Source: PALSA-607 sp036509315 (GTDB lineage Bacteria > Actinomycetota > Actinomycetes > Acidothermales > Acidothermaceae). From it: a stretch of DNA of 64,000 nucleotides. Shown here one piece after another: positions 41,875-49,351 of the stretch (its first letter is position 1; each line of letters begins with the position of its first letter). The stretch is from assembly GCA_036509315.1 (NCBI GenBank), contig DATCFU010000172.1, forward strand, positions 11,446-75,445, read 5' to 3'. The notes beneath the pieces are model-generated. The model was not told where the DNA came from. It ran no database searches and was given only the letters and a program-made list of their open reading frames with translations. A program made the position numbers and the translations under genes.

Positions 41875-42644
41875 CAGCGGGCGCCCTTACCAAGCCTGGT
41901 GCTGTGGCTGGTGCCAGTGTTGGGTCGGATGCCCGCGAATACGGCAACGCCGGCAGCGAAGAGCACCGGCACACCAGTTGGTACGAACGGCACTGAAATA
42001 AGCGCGACCGCGGCCGCCGTCAGAGCGACGACCCACGTTTCGCGCGATCGCAATCGCGGTGACATCAGTGCAAGGAAAGCCGCTGGTGCGGCTGCATCGA
42101 GGCCGAGCACTCGCGGGTTCGACAACGCGTGCGCACTCAGCGCACCGATGAGAGTAGCGAGGTTCCAGAAGACGTAGACCGAGGCGCCGGTCGCCCAGAA
42201 CGCGAGTCTCGATGACCGTGTCGTCGTACGGGCAACAGCCATTGCGGTGCTCTCGTCGATGGTCAGCTGAGCGGCGACCGGACGCCGCCAACCGCGCACA
42301 TCGAGAATCCCGGCCATCCGCACGGCGTAGAACGCGTTGCGCACGCCGAGCATGATTGCCGTCGCGGCACCGGTCATAGCGGCACCGCCGCCGCCGATTA
42401 CCCCCACCATCGCGAACTGGCTGCCGCCGGTGAACATCACCAGCGACAGCACGCAGGTTTGCAGCACGCTAAGACCCGCCGCGCTCGAGATAGCGCCGAA
42501 CGACAATCCGTAGGCGCCGGTCGCCAGCCCGACCCCGGCCGCGTCGCGAAGCACGCCGGTTCGGGTCGCGGGCCAGATCGGCTCGGTCCCAAGATCAGCG
42601 CCTGCGCCAGCCTCAAGTTCGGCGTCAGGTTCGGCGTCGGACAT
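41874..42644 (-). CDS. azlC: Branched-chain amino acid exporter subunit AzlC
   Basis: A 256-aa large subunit of the AzlCD/BrnFE exporter. It begins with a soluble, acidic 30-residue stretch (SDAEPDAELEAGAGADLG). Transmembrane helices follow, including GVGLATGAYGLSFGAISSAAG and VLSLVMFTGGSQFAMVG, the segment shared by the family. IMLGVRNAFYAVRMA and AAQLTIDESTAMAVA are also conserved. The acidic N-terminus is longer than usual, and a start further downstream cannot be excluded. It is immediately followed by azlD. The gap upstream (84 nt) contains nested palindromes at 42673-42716 that may regulate it or terminate the gene before it. Confidence 0.9.
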   Translation of the reverse strand: MSDAEPDAELEAGAGADLGTEPIWPATRTGVLRDAAGVGLATGAYGLSFGAISSAAGLSVLQTCVLSLVMFTGGSQFAMVGVIGGGGAAMTGAATAIMLGVRNAFYAVRMAGILDVRGWRRPVAAQLTIDESTAMAVARTTTRSSRLAFWATGASVYVFWNLATLIGALSAHALSNPRVLGLDAAAPAAFLALMSPRLRSRETWVVALTAAAVALISVPFVPTGVPVLFAAGVAVFAGIRPNTGTSHSTRLGKGAR

Positions 42645-42672
42645 GCGGTCACCATATGGGGCGGGCCAGAGA

Positions 42673-42716
42673 CTGTCAGACAGTTAAAGGGCTCTAGCCC
42701 CGTAACTGTCTGACAG
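42673..42716. promoter_or_regulatory. Nested palindromes between papain-like protease and azlC
   Basis: CTGTCAGACAGTTA (42673-42686) pairs exactly with TAACTGTCTGACAG (42703-42716), and between them GGGCT-ct-AGCCC forms an inner stem. Each outer arm is itself a palindrome (ACTGTC-A-GACAGT and AACTGTC-T-GACAGTT), centred 33 bp apart. It sits 13 nt after the protease stop and 29 nt before azlC. It may be a terminator, a two-site operator for azlCD, or both. Confidence 0.65.
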
Positions 42717-42728
42717 TTGGGGCGATAA

Positions 42729-43424
42729 CTAGACGGCCGTGAAGGCGGTCACGTCGCCTTTCTCGCCCAGCAACCGCTCGAAGGTGGCGTAGGAGAACCA
42801 GAACGTGCCGTTGCCGAGCCCACCCCAGGTCGGCCCCCACGATTGATAGGCCCACACCTGCGCAAGCTCGACGCTCAGCCCGAACAGTTCGATCTCGTGA
42901 CCGCCGCGAATCGTCGCGTCCGCGGGCAACGGGCATTCGCCAGTGGGCAGCGGGCTGTCGAAGCTGGTGTACCAGTTGATACCGGCGATGACGGGAGCCA
43001 GCGTTAGCGCGCCAAGTGCCTGATCCATGCTGAACGCGTGGCTGTACGCGCTGATGTATCCGTCGCGCTTGGCCGCCTTCGCCACTGCCAAGCCGGTCGA
43101 CCCGGTGTCGTCAGGCGGATAACTGCCCGGTACCCGGTCGAGATGGGTCGCCTGCTCGTAGAGCAGGACCGCGTTCGCCTCCACCATCGTGCGGCTGGCG
43201 TGATAGTACGGCGCGGTCATCATCGCGCCAGCCATCGCGTTGCCGGTGCACGAGCCAAGGTCGCCCTGGTCGAAGGGCTTGCCATGCCGGAGGTGCTTCA
43301 CGTCCGAGATCGGGGCAATCGCGGCCGGGAAGTTGCGACTGCGCGCGTCGTGTTCGACGTGGCGGCCCAATCGACGTCCCGGTTCGGTCGCTTCGGCCAG
43401 TTGAATGAAATCGCCGTCAGCCAT
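42729..43424 (-). CDS. Papain-family (C1) cysteine peptidase-like protein
   Basis: A 231-aa protein of the C1 peptidase fold without signal peptide or prodomain. The oxyanion Gln53 and nucleophile Cys59 lie in DQGDLGSCTGNA, and the catalytic His176 in GGHEIELFG. The Asn position of the triad is changed: YQSWGPTWGG has Gln194 where papain has Asn in NSWG. The remaining SWGxxWG motif is intact. Such short, cytoplasmic papain-like proteins occur in bacteria and some phages; their role is unclear. ATG 43424 follows AGGAGA by about 7 nt. It is transcribed away from the unknown gene at 43509. Activity with Gln at this position is uncertain. Confidence 0.8.
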   Translation of the reverse strand: MADGDFIQLAEATEPGRRLGRHVEHDARSRNFPAAIAPISDVKHLRHGKPFDQGDLGSCTGNAMAGAMMTAPYYHASRTMVEANAVLLYEQATHLDRVPGSYPPDDTGSTGLAVAKAAKRDGYISAYSHAFSMDQALGALTLAPVIAGINWYTSFDSPLPTGECPLPADATIRGGHEIELFGLSVELAQVWAYQSWGPTWGGLGNGTFWFSYATFERLLGEKGDVTAFTAV

Positions 43425-43508
43425 GAGGTGGTCTCCTGTCCTCTCGGGCTCAGTTCGACTTTCTCACTGAGGATGTCGCAATCGGGCGCCGTGATACAGA
43501 ATGTGCCG

Positions 43509-44099
43509 ATGGATTCGGTTGTCCTGGCGGCCACCAGTTTCTGGCGGGCGGTCGCCCTCCTTCGCCTCGAACGGCCGGCCGGTCTTGCCGCCCTCGAATC
43601 CGTCTTCGCGGGCGGTCAACCGCCCGCGCGGCTTCGTGGCCCGATGCGCGGGCGCTTCCTGGCGAGCACAATCGGCCACCACGTCGATCCGGCGTTCGAG
43701 GCGCTCACCGCGGTCTGGCTGCCATGGAAGGGCAAGACCTTCGACCCGGACGCCGAGCAGGGCCGCAACCTGTTCACCGCCGGGGCCCGGCGCATCATAC
43801 GCTTCACGCTGCCGAGGTACGAGACCATCGACGAACCAGGCGGGTGCAGCGCGTTCCGCTTCCTCACATCGGTCGGGCCGAGCGCCTTCACACCTGGCGT
43901 CGAGGTCTTGCGCATCGACTACCGCGACGTCCCCGAAAACCCGTCGTGGCCGGTCCGCAGGATCCTCGATGAGCTGGTGATGATCGAGGACGGTCGCTAC
44001 CTTGGCCAGGCATTGATCGAGTTCCGCGGCTCACTGCTCCGGGCGGCCTGGTTCAGTCTCGAGGACCTGCACATTGTGCTGACGGATCAGGCGTCGTAG
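43509..44099 (+). CDS. Conserved-looking hypothetical protein
   Basis: A 196-aa soluble protein that I do not recognise. It has a Pro/Arg-rich N-terminal third, then WLPWKGKTFDPDAEQGRNLF, and a beta-rich C-terminal part (GVEVLRIDYRDVPENPSWPV, GRYLGQALIEFRG, AAWFSLE). This looks like a small beta-barrel or lipocalin-like fold with an ending like a ligand-binding domain; that is only an impression. ATG 43509 or GTG 43503 could start it, neither with a good ribosome binding site. It overlaps the convergent paaE stop by 13 nt. Codon use looks like that of its neighbours, and the frame spans the full gap, supporting a real gene. Confidence 0.55.
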   Translation: MDSVVLAATSFWRAVALLRLERPAGLAALESVFAGGQPPARLRGPMRGRFLASTIGHHVDPAFEALTAVWLPWKGKTFDPDAEQGRNLFTAGARRIIRFTLPRYETIDEPGGCSAFRFLTSVGPSAFTPGVEVLRIDYRDVPENPSWPVRRILDELVMIEDGRYLGQALIEFRGSLLRAAWFSLEDLHIVLTDQAS

Positions 44100-45163
44100 T
44101 CGAGCGCGACCACATCGCTGCGCGGCTGAGCCTGGCAGGTTAAGACAAAGCCCGCGTCGAGCTCGGCCTGATCGAGTGCGTAACAGTGATCCATCTCGAC
44201 GCGGCCCTCGACCACCTTCGCCCTGCAGGTGCCACACATTCCGTTCGTACATCCATACGGGACGTCGGGGCGCACCCGCATCACTTCGTGCAGGACATCC
44301 TTGTCGAGAGGCACCGGCAGCGTGGTCGAACGGCCGGCCAGGGTGATCGTCACGGTCGCCTGCTGTTCGGTGCCAGTCTCGACGACGGCCGGTTGCATGG
44401 CGGCGGTTCGGGAAGGGGTGGCGATGTGAAACAGCTCGACGTGTACGTCAGTATCGTCGACGTCGTGCTCTCGCAATGCTGCACGCGCTGCGTCGATCAT
44501 GGGCGCCGGACCACAGACGAACCACTCGTCAACCGTGGTCGGCGTGATCGCGACCTCGAGTAGCTCGTCAAGCTTCGCGCGGTCGAGCCGGCCGGTAAGC
44601 AGCGCTGAATCGCGGACCTCACGCGAGAGGACGTGAAAGACCGCGAGCCGATCGGGAAAGCGGTCCTTCAGGTCGGAGAGTTCGTCGAGGAACATGACGG
44701 CCTCAGCGCTGCGATTGCCATAGATGAGCGTGAACCGGCTCGCAGGCTCGGCACGCAATGTGGCCGCCGCGATCGACAACACCGGAGTGATTCCGCTGCC
44801 CGCAACGATTGCCGCCCGATGACGCGGACGTGCCGCATCGACGTCCGTAGTGAAATGCCCGGTCGGCGTCATGACCTCGACGTCGTCGCCGATCCGCAGA
44901 CCGTCGAGCGCGTACGTGGAGAAGATGCCACCGGGGATCTGCTTCACCCCGATGCGCACGACACCGGGTGCCGAGCACAACGAGTAGGTGCGACGTCCAT
45001 CGTCGCCTGCCGCGAGGCAGCGCACCGTCACATGCTGGCCGGGTGAGAACGCGTACTCGCCAGCAAGGTCGTCGGGCACGGCGAAGGTGATAGCGACAGC
45101 GTCGGTGGTCAGACGGTCGATCGCCGACACCTGAACGGTGTGAAACTGCGGTCGCCCTGCCAC
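44087..45163 (-). CDS. paaE: Phenylacetyl-CoA epoxidase reductase subunit PaaE
   Basis: A 358-aa ferredoxin-NADP reductase-type subunit supplying electrons to the PaaAC epoxidase. The FAD domain shows RTYSLCSAPG (RxYS motif), the NAD(P)-binding domain IVAGSGITPVLSIAA and FVCGPAPMIDAA. The C-terminal plant-type [2Fe-2S] ferredoxin domain carries YGCTNGMCGTCRAKVVEG and a final LTCQA, giving the C-x4-C-x2-C...C cluster ligands. GTG 45163 lies 7 nt after the paaD stop and produces the expected N-terminus; ribosome binding is weak, suggesting coupling. It is the last gene of paaABCDE and converges on the unknown gene with a 13-nt overlap. Confidence 0.92.
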   Translation of the reverse strand: MAGRPQFHTVQVSAIDRLTTDAVAITFAVPDDLAGEYAFSPGQHVTVRCLAAGDDGRRTYSLCSAPGVVRIGVKQIPGGIFSTYALDGLRIGDDVEVMTPTGHFTTDVDAARPRHRAAIVAGSGITPVLSIAAATLRAEPASRFTLIYGNRSAEAVMFLDELSDLKDRFPDRLAVFHVLSREVRDSALLTGRLDRAKLDELLEVAITPTTVDEWFVCGPAPMIDAARAALREHDVDDTDVHVELFHIATPSRTAAMQPAVVETGTEQQATVTITLAGRSTTLPVPLDKDVLHEVMRVRPDVPYGCTNGMCGTCRAKVVEGRVEMDHCYALDQAELDAGFVLTCQAQPRSDVVALDYDA

Positions 45164-45170
45164 GTGAGGC

Positions 45171-45692
45171 TCAGTACGGCTTGACGGCGTCGAACGGCTC
45201 GAGGCACGAGGTGCATCGATACATCGCCTGGCACGCCGTCGAGCCGAAACGGCTGACGAGTTTGGTGTCGAACGACCCGCATCGCGGGCAGCGCATCGCA
45301 AGTGCAACGTCGACCCGCTGGGAGCTCACCGTGGACGGCGGGACGATGCCGTGCTCGGCCAGCTTTCGTCGTCCGGCATCGGTGATCCAGTCGGTGGTCC
45401 AGGCCGGCGCGAGCGCGGTGCGAACCTCGACGTGATCGAAGCCGGCGTCCTGCAGCGCGCTGAGGACATCGTGGCGAATCACCGCAGTTGCAGGGCAGCC
45501 CGAATAGGTGGGTGTCAGAACGACGTGGACACAACCTTGCACGTCGATGTCGACCGCGCGCACGATGCCGAGATCGCCGATGGTCACTACTGGCAACTCG
45601 GGGTCGGCGACCGCGGACGACACCGCCCGCGCACGCTCGACCGCCGTGGGGTCGCTCGCAGCTGACACCGCGGTTGAAGCTGGCACCGTCAC
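45171..45692 (-). CDS. paaD: Phenylacetyl-CoA epoxidase accessory protein PaaD
   Basis: A 173-aa protein with an N-terminal DUF59/MIP18-like domain and a C-terminal zinc-ribbon-like region. DPELPVVTIGDLGIVRAVD and PTYSGCPATAVI mark the first domain; the Cys of SGCPA is the conserved residue of iron-sulfur carrier homologues. The C-terminal CPRCGS...CTSC pairs are the family metal knuckle. It is thought to help assemble or maintain metal centres of the PaaABCE complex. GTG 45692 is selected because it gives a 4-nt GTGA overlap with the paaC stop, like the other junctions in this operon; a longer frame from 45755 would run deep into paaC. Confidence 0.9.
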   Translation of the reverse strand: MTVPASTAVSAASDPTAVERARAVSSAVADPELPVVTIGDLGIVRAVDIDVQGCVHVVLTPTYSGCPATAVIRHDVLSALQDAGFDHVEVRTALAPAWTTDWITDAGRRKLAEHGIVPPSTVSSQRVDVALAMRCPRCGSFDTKLVSRFGSTACQAMYRCTSCLEPFDAVKPY

Positions 45693-46462
45693 CACGAGGT
45701 GCCGGGATGCAAACGGTGCAGGTATTGCATCTCCGCCAGCAGATAGCCGAAGCATTCGGTGTGCACACCACGGCGGCCGCCATGTGACGTCCAGACCGTC
45801 GGCGGGATTACCAGCGTCGCCGTCGCGAACGTATCGCTAATCGCGCGAACCCATCGCGGCCGAAGCGTTGCCGGATCGACGGCTATGCCCTGCGCCGCAA
45901 GACCCGTCTCGACATCGTCGGCATCGAACAACTCCGCGGTAAACGGCCAGAGGCGATCGACTGCGGCCTGCATCCGCCGGCGGCTGTCGTCGGTACCGTC
46001 GCCAAGGCGAACTGTCCACAGCGCTGCGTGGTCGTGGTGGTATGCAGCCTCTTTCACGGCCTTTGCGGCCACACCGGCAAGCAGCTCGTCGGTAGAGCTG
46101 ATCAGCTCCTCGTAGAGGAATAGTTGGTAGGTACTGAAGAACAGCTGGCGCGCGATCGTGTGCGCGAAGTCGCCATTCTCCTGCTCGACCAGATGCACGT
46201 TTCGAAACTCGCGCTCGGTGCGCAGATAGGCGAGGTCGTCCTCGTCGCGAGTACCGCCCTCGACAACAGCGGCATAGTCGAGCAACGCGCGTGCTTGCCC
46301 GAGCAGATCGAGAGCGATGTTTGTCAGCGCGATGTCTTCTTCGATCTCGGGTGCGCGCGACGCCCACTCTGACAGCCGCTGCGACAACACGAGTGCGTCG
46401 TCGCCGAGGCGCAGCGCGTAGGTGAAGAGCGCTGCCGCCGTAGACTCGGTTGCCTCACTCAC
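45689..46462 (-). CDS. paaC: Phenylacetyl-CoA epoxidase structural subunit PaaC
   Basis: A 257-aa helical subunit homologous to PaaA but with an impaired diiron site; it stabilises the catalytic subunit. LSQRLSEWASRAPEIEEDIA and LTNIALDLLGQARALLDYAA are the typical first helices. EQENGDFAHTIARQLFFSTY and EAAYHHDHAALWTVRLGDGT follow in the expected order. Start GTG 46462 overlaps the paaB stop by 4 nt (GTGA), and its own stop overlaps paaD. Length is normal. It is part of one transcript with paaA, paaB, paaD and paaE. Confidence 0.94.
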   Translation of the reverse strand: MSEATESTAAALFTYALRLGDDALVLSQRLSEWASRAPEIEEDIALTNIALDLLGQARALLDYAAVVEGGTRDEDDLAYLRTEREFRNVHLVEQENGDFAHTIARQLFFSTYQLFLYEELISSTDELLAGVAAKAVKEAAYHHDHAALWTVRLGDGTDDSRRRMQAAVDRLWPFTAELFDADDVETGLAAQGIAVDPATLRPRWVRAISDTFATATLVIPPTVWTSHGGRRGVHTECFGYLLAEMQYLHRLHPGTSW

Positions 46463-46746
46463 ATCTGTCGCACCTCTTCGGGCAGATCGTAAAACGTGGG
46501 GTGTCGATAAACCTTATCCGCGGCAGGGGCGAAGAACGGGTCCTTTTCGTCGGGACTCGACGCAGAAATATCCTGCGATCGCACCACCCAGATGCTCACA
46601 CCCTCACTTCGACGCGTGTAAACGTCGCGGGCGTTACGCAGCGCCATCGCCTCGTCGGCCGCGTGCAGGCTGCCCGCGTGGACGTGCGAAAGGCCTCGCC
46701 GCCCACGGATGAATACCTCCCACAGTGGCAATCCGGTGTCGCTCAT
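46459..46746 (-). CDS. paaB: Phenylacetyl-CoA epoxidase subunit PaaB
   Basis: A 95-aa small subunit. LWEVFIRGRRGLSHVHAGSL and ADEAMALRNARDVYTRR are diagnostic, followed by SIWVVRSQDI and DPFFAPAADKVYRHPTFYDL. PaaB bridges PaaAC modules in the epoxidase complex. The start ATG overlaps the paaA stop by 4 nt (ATGA) and its stop overlaps paaC, so its stoichiometry is probably set by coupled translation. Length and motifs are exactly as expected. Confidence 0.95.
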   Translation of the reverse strand: MSDTGLPLWEVFIRGRRGLSHVHAGSLHAADEAMALRNARDVYTRRSEGVSIWVVRSQDISASSPDEKDPFFAPAADKVYRHPTFYDLPEEVRQM

Positions 46747-47678
46747 GCGACCGCCTCTACAGCGTGTTTGGCGGCGTAGGCCTTCGCGGCTGCACGCACC
46801 CAGGCGCCGTCCTCATGCGCGGCAACCCGGTGCGCAATGCGCTGCTCGTTGCATGGTCCGCCACCTTTGACGACGCGAGTGAACTCGTCCCAATCGATTC
46901 GGCCGAACCGGTAGTGACCCGTCTCTGCATCGACGGCCAGTTCGGGGTCCGGCAGATCGAGACCGAGCACCTTGGCTTGCGGCACTGTCATGTCGATGAA
47001 CTTCTGCCGCAGTTCGTCGTTGGAGAAGCGCTTGATCCCCCAGGCCATCGACTGCGCACTGTTCGGCGACTCATCGTCGGGTGGGCCGAACATCATCAAT
47101 GACGGCCACCACCACCGATTCACCGCATCTTGGGCCATCGCGTGTTGCGCCGGTGTGCCGCGCGACAACGTAAGCAGCAGATCGAAGCCTTGCCGCTGGT
47201 GGAAAGACTCTTCCTTGCAAATCCGCACCATCGCGCGTGCGTATGGGCCGTACGAGCATCGGCACAACGGCACCTGATTGGTGATCGCGGCGCCGTCGAC
47301 CAACCAACCGATCGCACCGACGTCCGCCCAGCTGGTCGTCGGGTAGTTGAAGATGCTCGAGTACTTCTGCTTGCGCGTGTGCAGCAGGTCGAGCAATTGC
47401 GCACGGTCGACCCCGAGCGTCTCGGCCGCGCCGTAGAGGTAGAGCCCGTGACCGGCTTCGTCTTGGACCTTCGCCATCAAGATGGCCTTGCGTTGCAGGG
47501 ACGGCGCTCGGGTGATCCAGTTGGCCTCGGGTTGCATGCCGATGATCTCGGAGTGCGCGTGCTGGGCGATCTGCCTGATCAAGGTGGCCCGATATGCGTC
47601 GGGCATCCAGTCGCGCGGTTCGATCCGCTCGTCGGCGGCCAGCATGCCCATGAACCGCTCGTCGAGGTCGTCCGTCAT
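46743..47678 (-). CDS. paaA: Phenylacetyl-CoA epoxidase catalytic subunit PaaA
   Basis: A 311-aa bacterial multicomponent monooxygenase-type diiron subunit that epoxidises the ring of phenylacetyl-CoA. HAHSEIIGMQPEANWITRAP and AKVQDEAGHGLYLYGAAETL carry conserved diiron ligands (Glu and ExxH). ICKEESFHQRQGFDLLLTLS supplies the second ExxH and FGPPDDESPNSAQSM lies near the C-terminus. ATG 47678 is fixed by GGAGG 5 nt upstream; an ATG five codons earlier is less likely. It heads paaABCDE, and an operator-like palindrome lies 33-46 nt upstream of the start. Confidence 0.95.
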   Translation of the reverse strand: MTDDLDERFMGMLAADERIEPRDWMPDAYRATLIRQIAQHAHSEIIGMQPEANWITRAPSLQRKAILMAKVQDEAGHGLYLYGAAETLGVDRAQLLDLLHTRKQKYSSIFNYPTTSWADVGAIGWLVDGAAITNQVPLCRCSYGPYARAMVRICKEESFHQRQGFDLLLTLSRGTPAQHAMAQDAVNRWWWPSLMMFGPPDDESPNSAQSMAWGIKRFSNDELRQKFIDMTVPQAKVLGLDLPDPELAVDAETGHYRFGRIDWDEFTRVVKGGGPCNEQRIAHRVAAHEDGAWVRAAAKAYAAKHAVEAVA

Positions 47679-47702
47679 TTCGCCTCCGCACACATCTCCC
47701 GC

Positions 47703-47728
47703 GTCAACCGACCGAATGTTCGGTTGAC
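47703..47728. promoter_or_regulatory. PaaR-like operator upstream of paaABCDE
   Basis: ACCGAATGTTCGGT (47711-47724) differs from the site before paaN by one base. It is embedded in a wider inverted repeat, GTCAACCG (47703-47710) with CGGTTGAC (47721-47728). Its position just before the paaA start fits repression by the TetR protein encoded after paaN. Confidence 0.7.
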
Positions 47729-47752
47729 ATGGCCCACGCTAAGCCTAGGTCG

Positions 47753-47842
47753 GTGCCTGACAGACAGCAAGGAACCCGCGTCGGCCATGTCGGGGTCCTA
47801 GTCGAGGATGGCACTGTGCTGCTGATGGGCCGGGGCGGCTGA
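47753..47842 (+). pseudogene. Possible Nudix N-terminal remnant running into tandem repeats
   Basis: A 29-codon frame from GTG 47753 encodes VGHVGVLVEDGTVLLMGRGG, which resembles the first two beta-strands of a Nudix hydrolase. It then meets a stop at the first copies of a 17-bp tandem repeat. No Nudix box follows in any frame. This may be the stump of a gene destroyed by repeat expansion, or chance. Confidence 0.25.
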
Positions 47843-47887
47843 TGGGCCGGGGCTGCTGATGGGCCGGGGCTGTTGATAGGCCGGGGC
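47821..47887. repeat. 17-bp tandem repeat, four copies
   Basis: GCTGATGGGCCGGGGC occurs at 47821, 47838 and 47855 exactly and at 47872 with two changes, with a constant 17-bp period; a degenerate tail continues to about 47905. It lies 60-125 nt before the DNA polymerase IV start, in that gene's promoter area. Confidence 0.85.
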
Positions 47888-47945
47888 TGATGATGGGTTG
47901 GGTTGATGACGCTGCTGGTCGGGACCACTCTGTGAGGGCGCCGCG

Positions 47946-49298
47946 GTGAACCGTCAGCCCATGCCACGACCGCGTTCGCGGGCAACGATCTTGCACGCTG
48001 ACCTCGACGCCTTCTACGCGTCGGTCGAGCAGATCGACAAGCCGTCGCTGCGCGGGAAGCCGGTGGTGGTCAGTGGCCTCGGGCTGCGTGGGGTCGTCGC
48101 GACGGCGAGCTACGAGGCGCGCGTGCACGGCGTGCGGTCCGCGATGTCGACGATGGAGGCGCGCGGGCGGTGCCCGAAGGCTGCCTTCCTCGCACCGCGG
48201 TTTGAGGCGTACCGGGCCGCCAGCATCCTCGTCATGGAGCAACTCCGTGAGTTGTCACCCCTCGTCGAGCCCCTGTCGCTCGATGAGGCCTACGTCGACC
48301 TTGAGGCCGGCGACCACGACGACCTGTCGGCCGACGGTGTGCGACAGATTGCCGCGCGGGTGAAGGAGTCGGTGCACGCCTCGACCGGCCTCACGCTCTC
48401 GGTCGGTGTCGGCAGCTCGAAGCTGGTCGCCAAGATCGCCTCCGACCTCGACAAGCCCGATGGTCTGCGTGTTGTCGCGGCCGGCGACGAGGACGAGGTC
48501 TTGCGCCCGTTGTCAGTCGGTCGGTTGCCGGGCGTCGGGCCCGCGACTGCGGCCAAGTTGCGAGCCATCGGAGTCGCCAGCGTCGCCGATCTTGCCGAGC
48601 TCACCGAAGCCGACGCCGTTCGTGCTTTGGGTAACAGCCAAGGTCGCGGACTGTGGCTACTGGCACATGGGCTCGACGATCGGGAGGTGACGCCGGAACG
48701 CGACACGAAGTCGGTGAGCGTCGAAGACACCTTCGAACACGACATCGCCGACGTGGCGCAGCTGGCCGCGGTAGTCGACGGCATGGCACGGCGGGTGGTC
48801 GAACGATTGAGGGCAGCGAGGCTGTCGGGTCGAACGATCTCGGTGAAGGTCCGGTTGCATGACTTCACGACCCTGAGCCGCTCGGCGACCTTGCCCTCCC
48901 CGACCGACGACCCGCGGGTCGTTGTTCGCATCGCCCGGCAGTTGCTCACCGACGTCGACGTGAGCGGCGGACTTCGACTCGTCGGGGTTGGCGTCAGCGG
49001 TCTCGCCGACTGGACCCAGGACGACCTCTTCGGCGAGCTGATCGCCGCGCACCCGCAGGACGACCCCGACCCCACAATTGAGGAGCCTGCTGACAGCGCT
49101 GCCGCCCGCCGGACCGACCGGCCCTGGGTCGCGGGTCGCGATGTCGATCACGTCGTCTGGGGCCCGGGTTGGGTGCAAGGCTCGGGCGCCGGCTGGGTCA
49201 CTGTGCGATTCGAGACTCGCGACACTCCGCCCGGTCGAGTGCGATCGTTTCGGGTCACCGATCCTGACCTTCGCGCCATGTCACCACGCGGCTGGTAG
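47946..49298 (+). CDS. dinB: DNA polymerase IV (Y-family translesion polymerase)
   Basis: A 450-aa error-prone polymerase. ILHADLDAFYASVEQIDKP and LSLDEAYVDLEAG carry the catalytic acidic residues. The little-finger domain lies at about 240-350, after SVGRLPGVGPATAAKLRAIG, the DNA-binding helix-hairpin-helix. WTQDDLFGELI near residue 360 resembles a beta-clamp-binding QxxLF motif. The C-terminal 60 residues (VVWGPGWVQGSGAGWVTVRF) are an actinobacterial extension. GTG 47946 has AGGG about 8 nt upstream; ATG 47961 is the alternative. No LexA box was recognised upstream, where tandem repeats occur. Confidence 0.93.
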   Translation: MNRQPMPRPRSRATILHADLDAFYASVEQIDKPSLRGKPVVVSGLGLRGVVATASYEARVHGVRSAMSTMEARGRCPKAAFLAPRFEAYRAASILVMEQLRELSPLVEPLSLDEAYVDLEAGDHDDLSADGVRQIAARVKESVHASTGLTLSVGVGSSKLVAKIASDLDKPDGLRVVAAGDEDEVLRPLSVGRLPGVGPATAAKLRAIGVASVADLAELTEADAVRALGNSQGRGLWLLAHGLDDREVTPERDTKSVSVEDTFEHDIADVAQLAAVVDGMARRVVERLRAARLSGRTISVKVRLHDFTTLSRSATLPSPTDDPRVVVRIARQLLTDVDVSGGLRLVGVGVSGLADWTQDDLFGELIAAHPQDDPDPTIEEPADSAAARRTDRPWVAGRDVDHVVWGPGWVQGSGAGWVTVRFETRDTPPGRVRSFRVTDPDLRAMSPRGW

Positions 49299-49351
49299 CT
49301 TCACCCAACCCACTCCGGCCGCCCAACCACATCGATCGCAGGAGGACACGG

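Noticed and set aside
47704..47985. Pro/His-rich 93-codon minus-strand frame over the 17-bp repeats
   Set aside because: The repeats are read as a peptide repeat only by chance; 17-bp period shifts the frame at each unit and no start signal is present.
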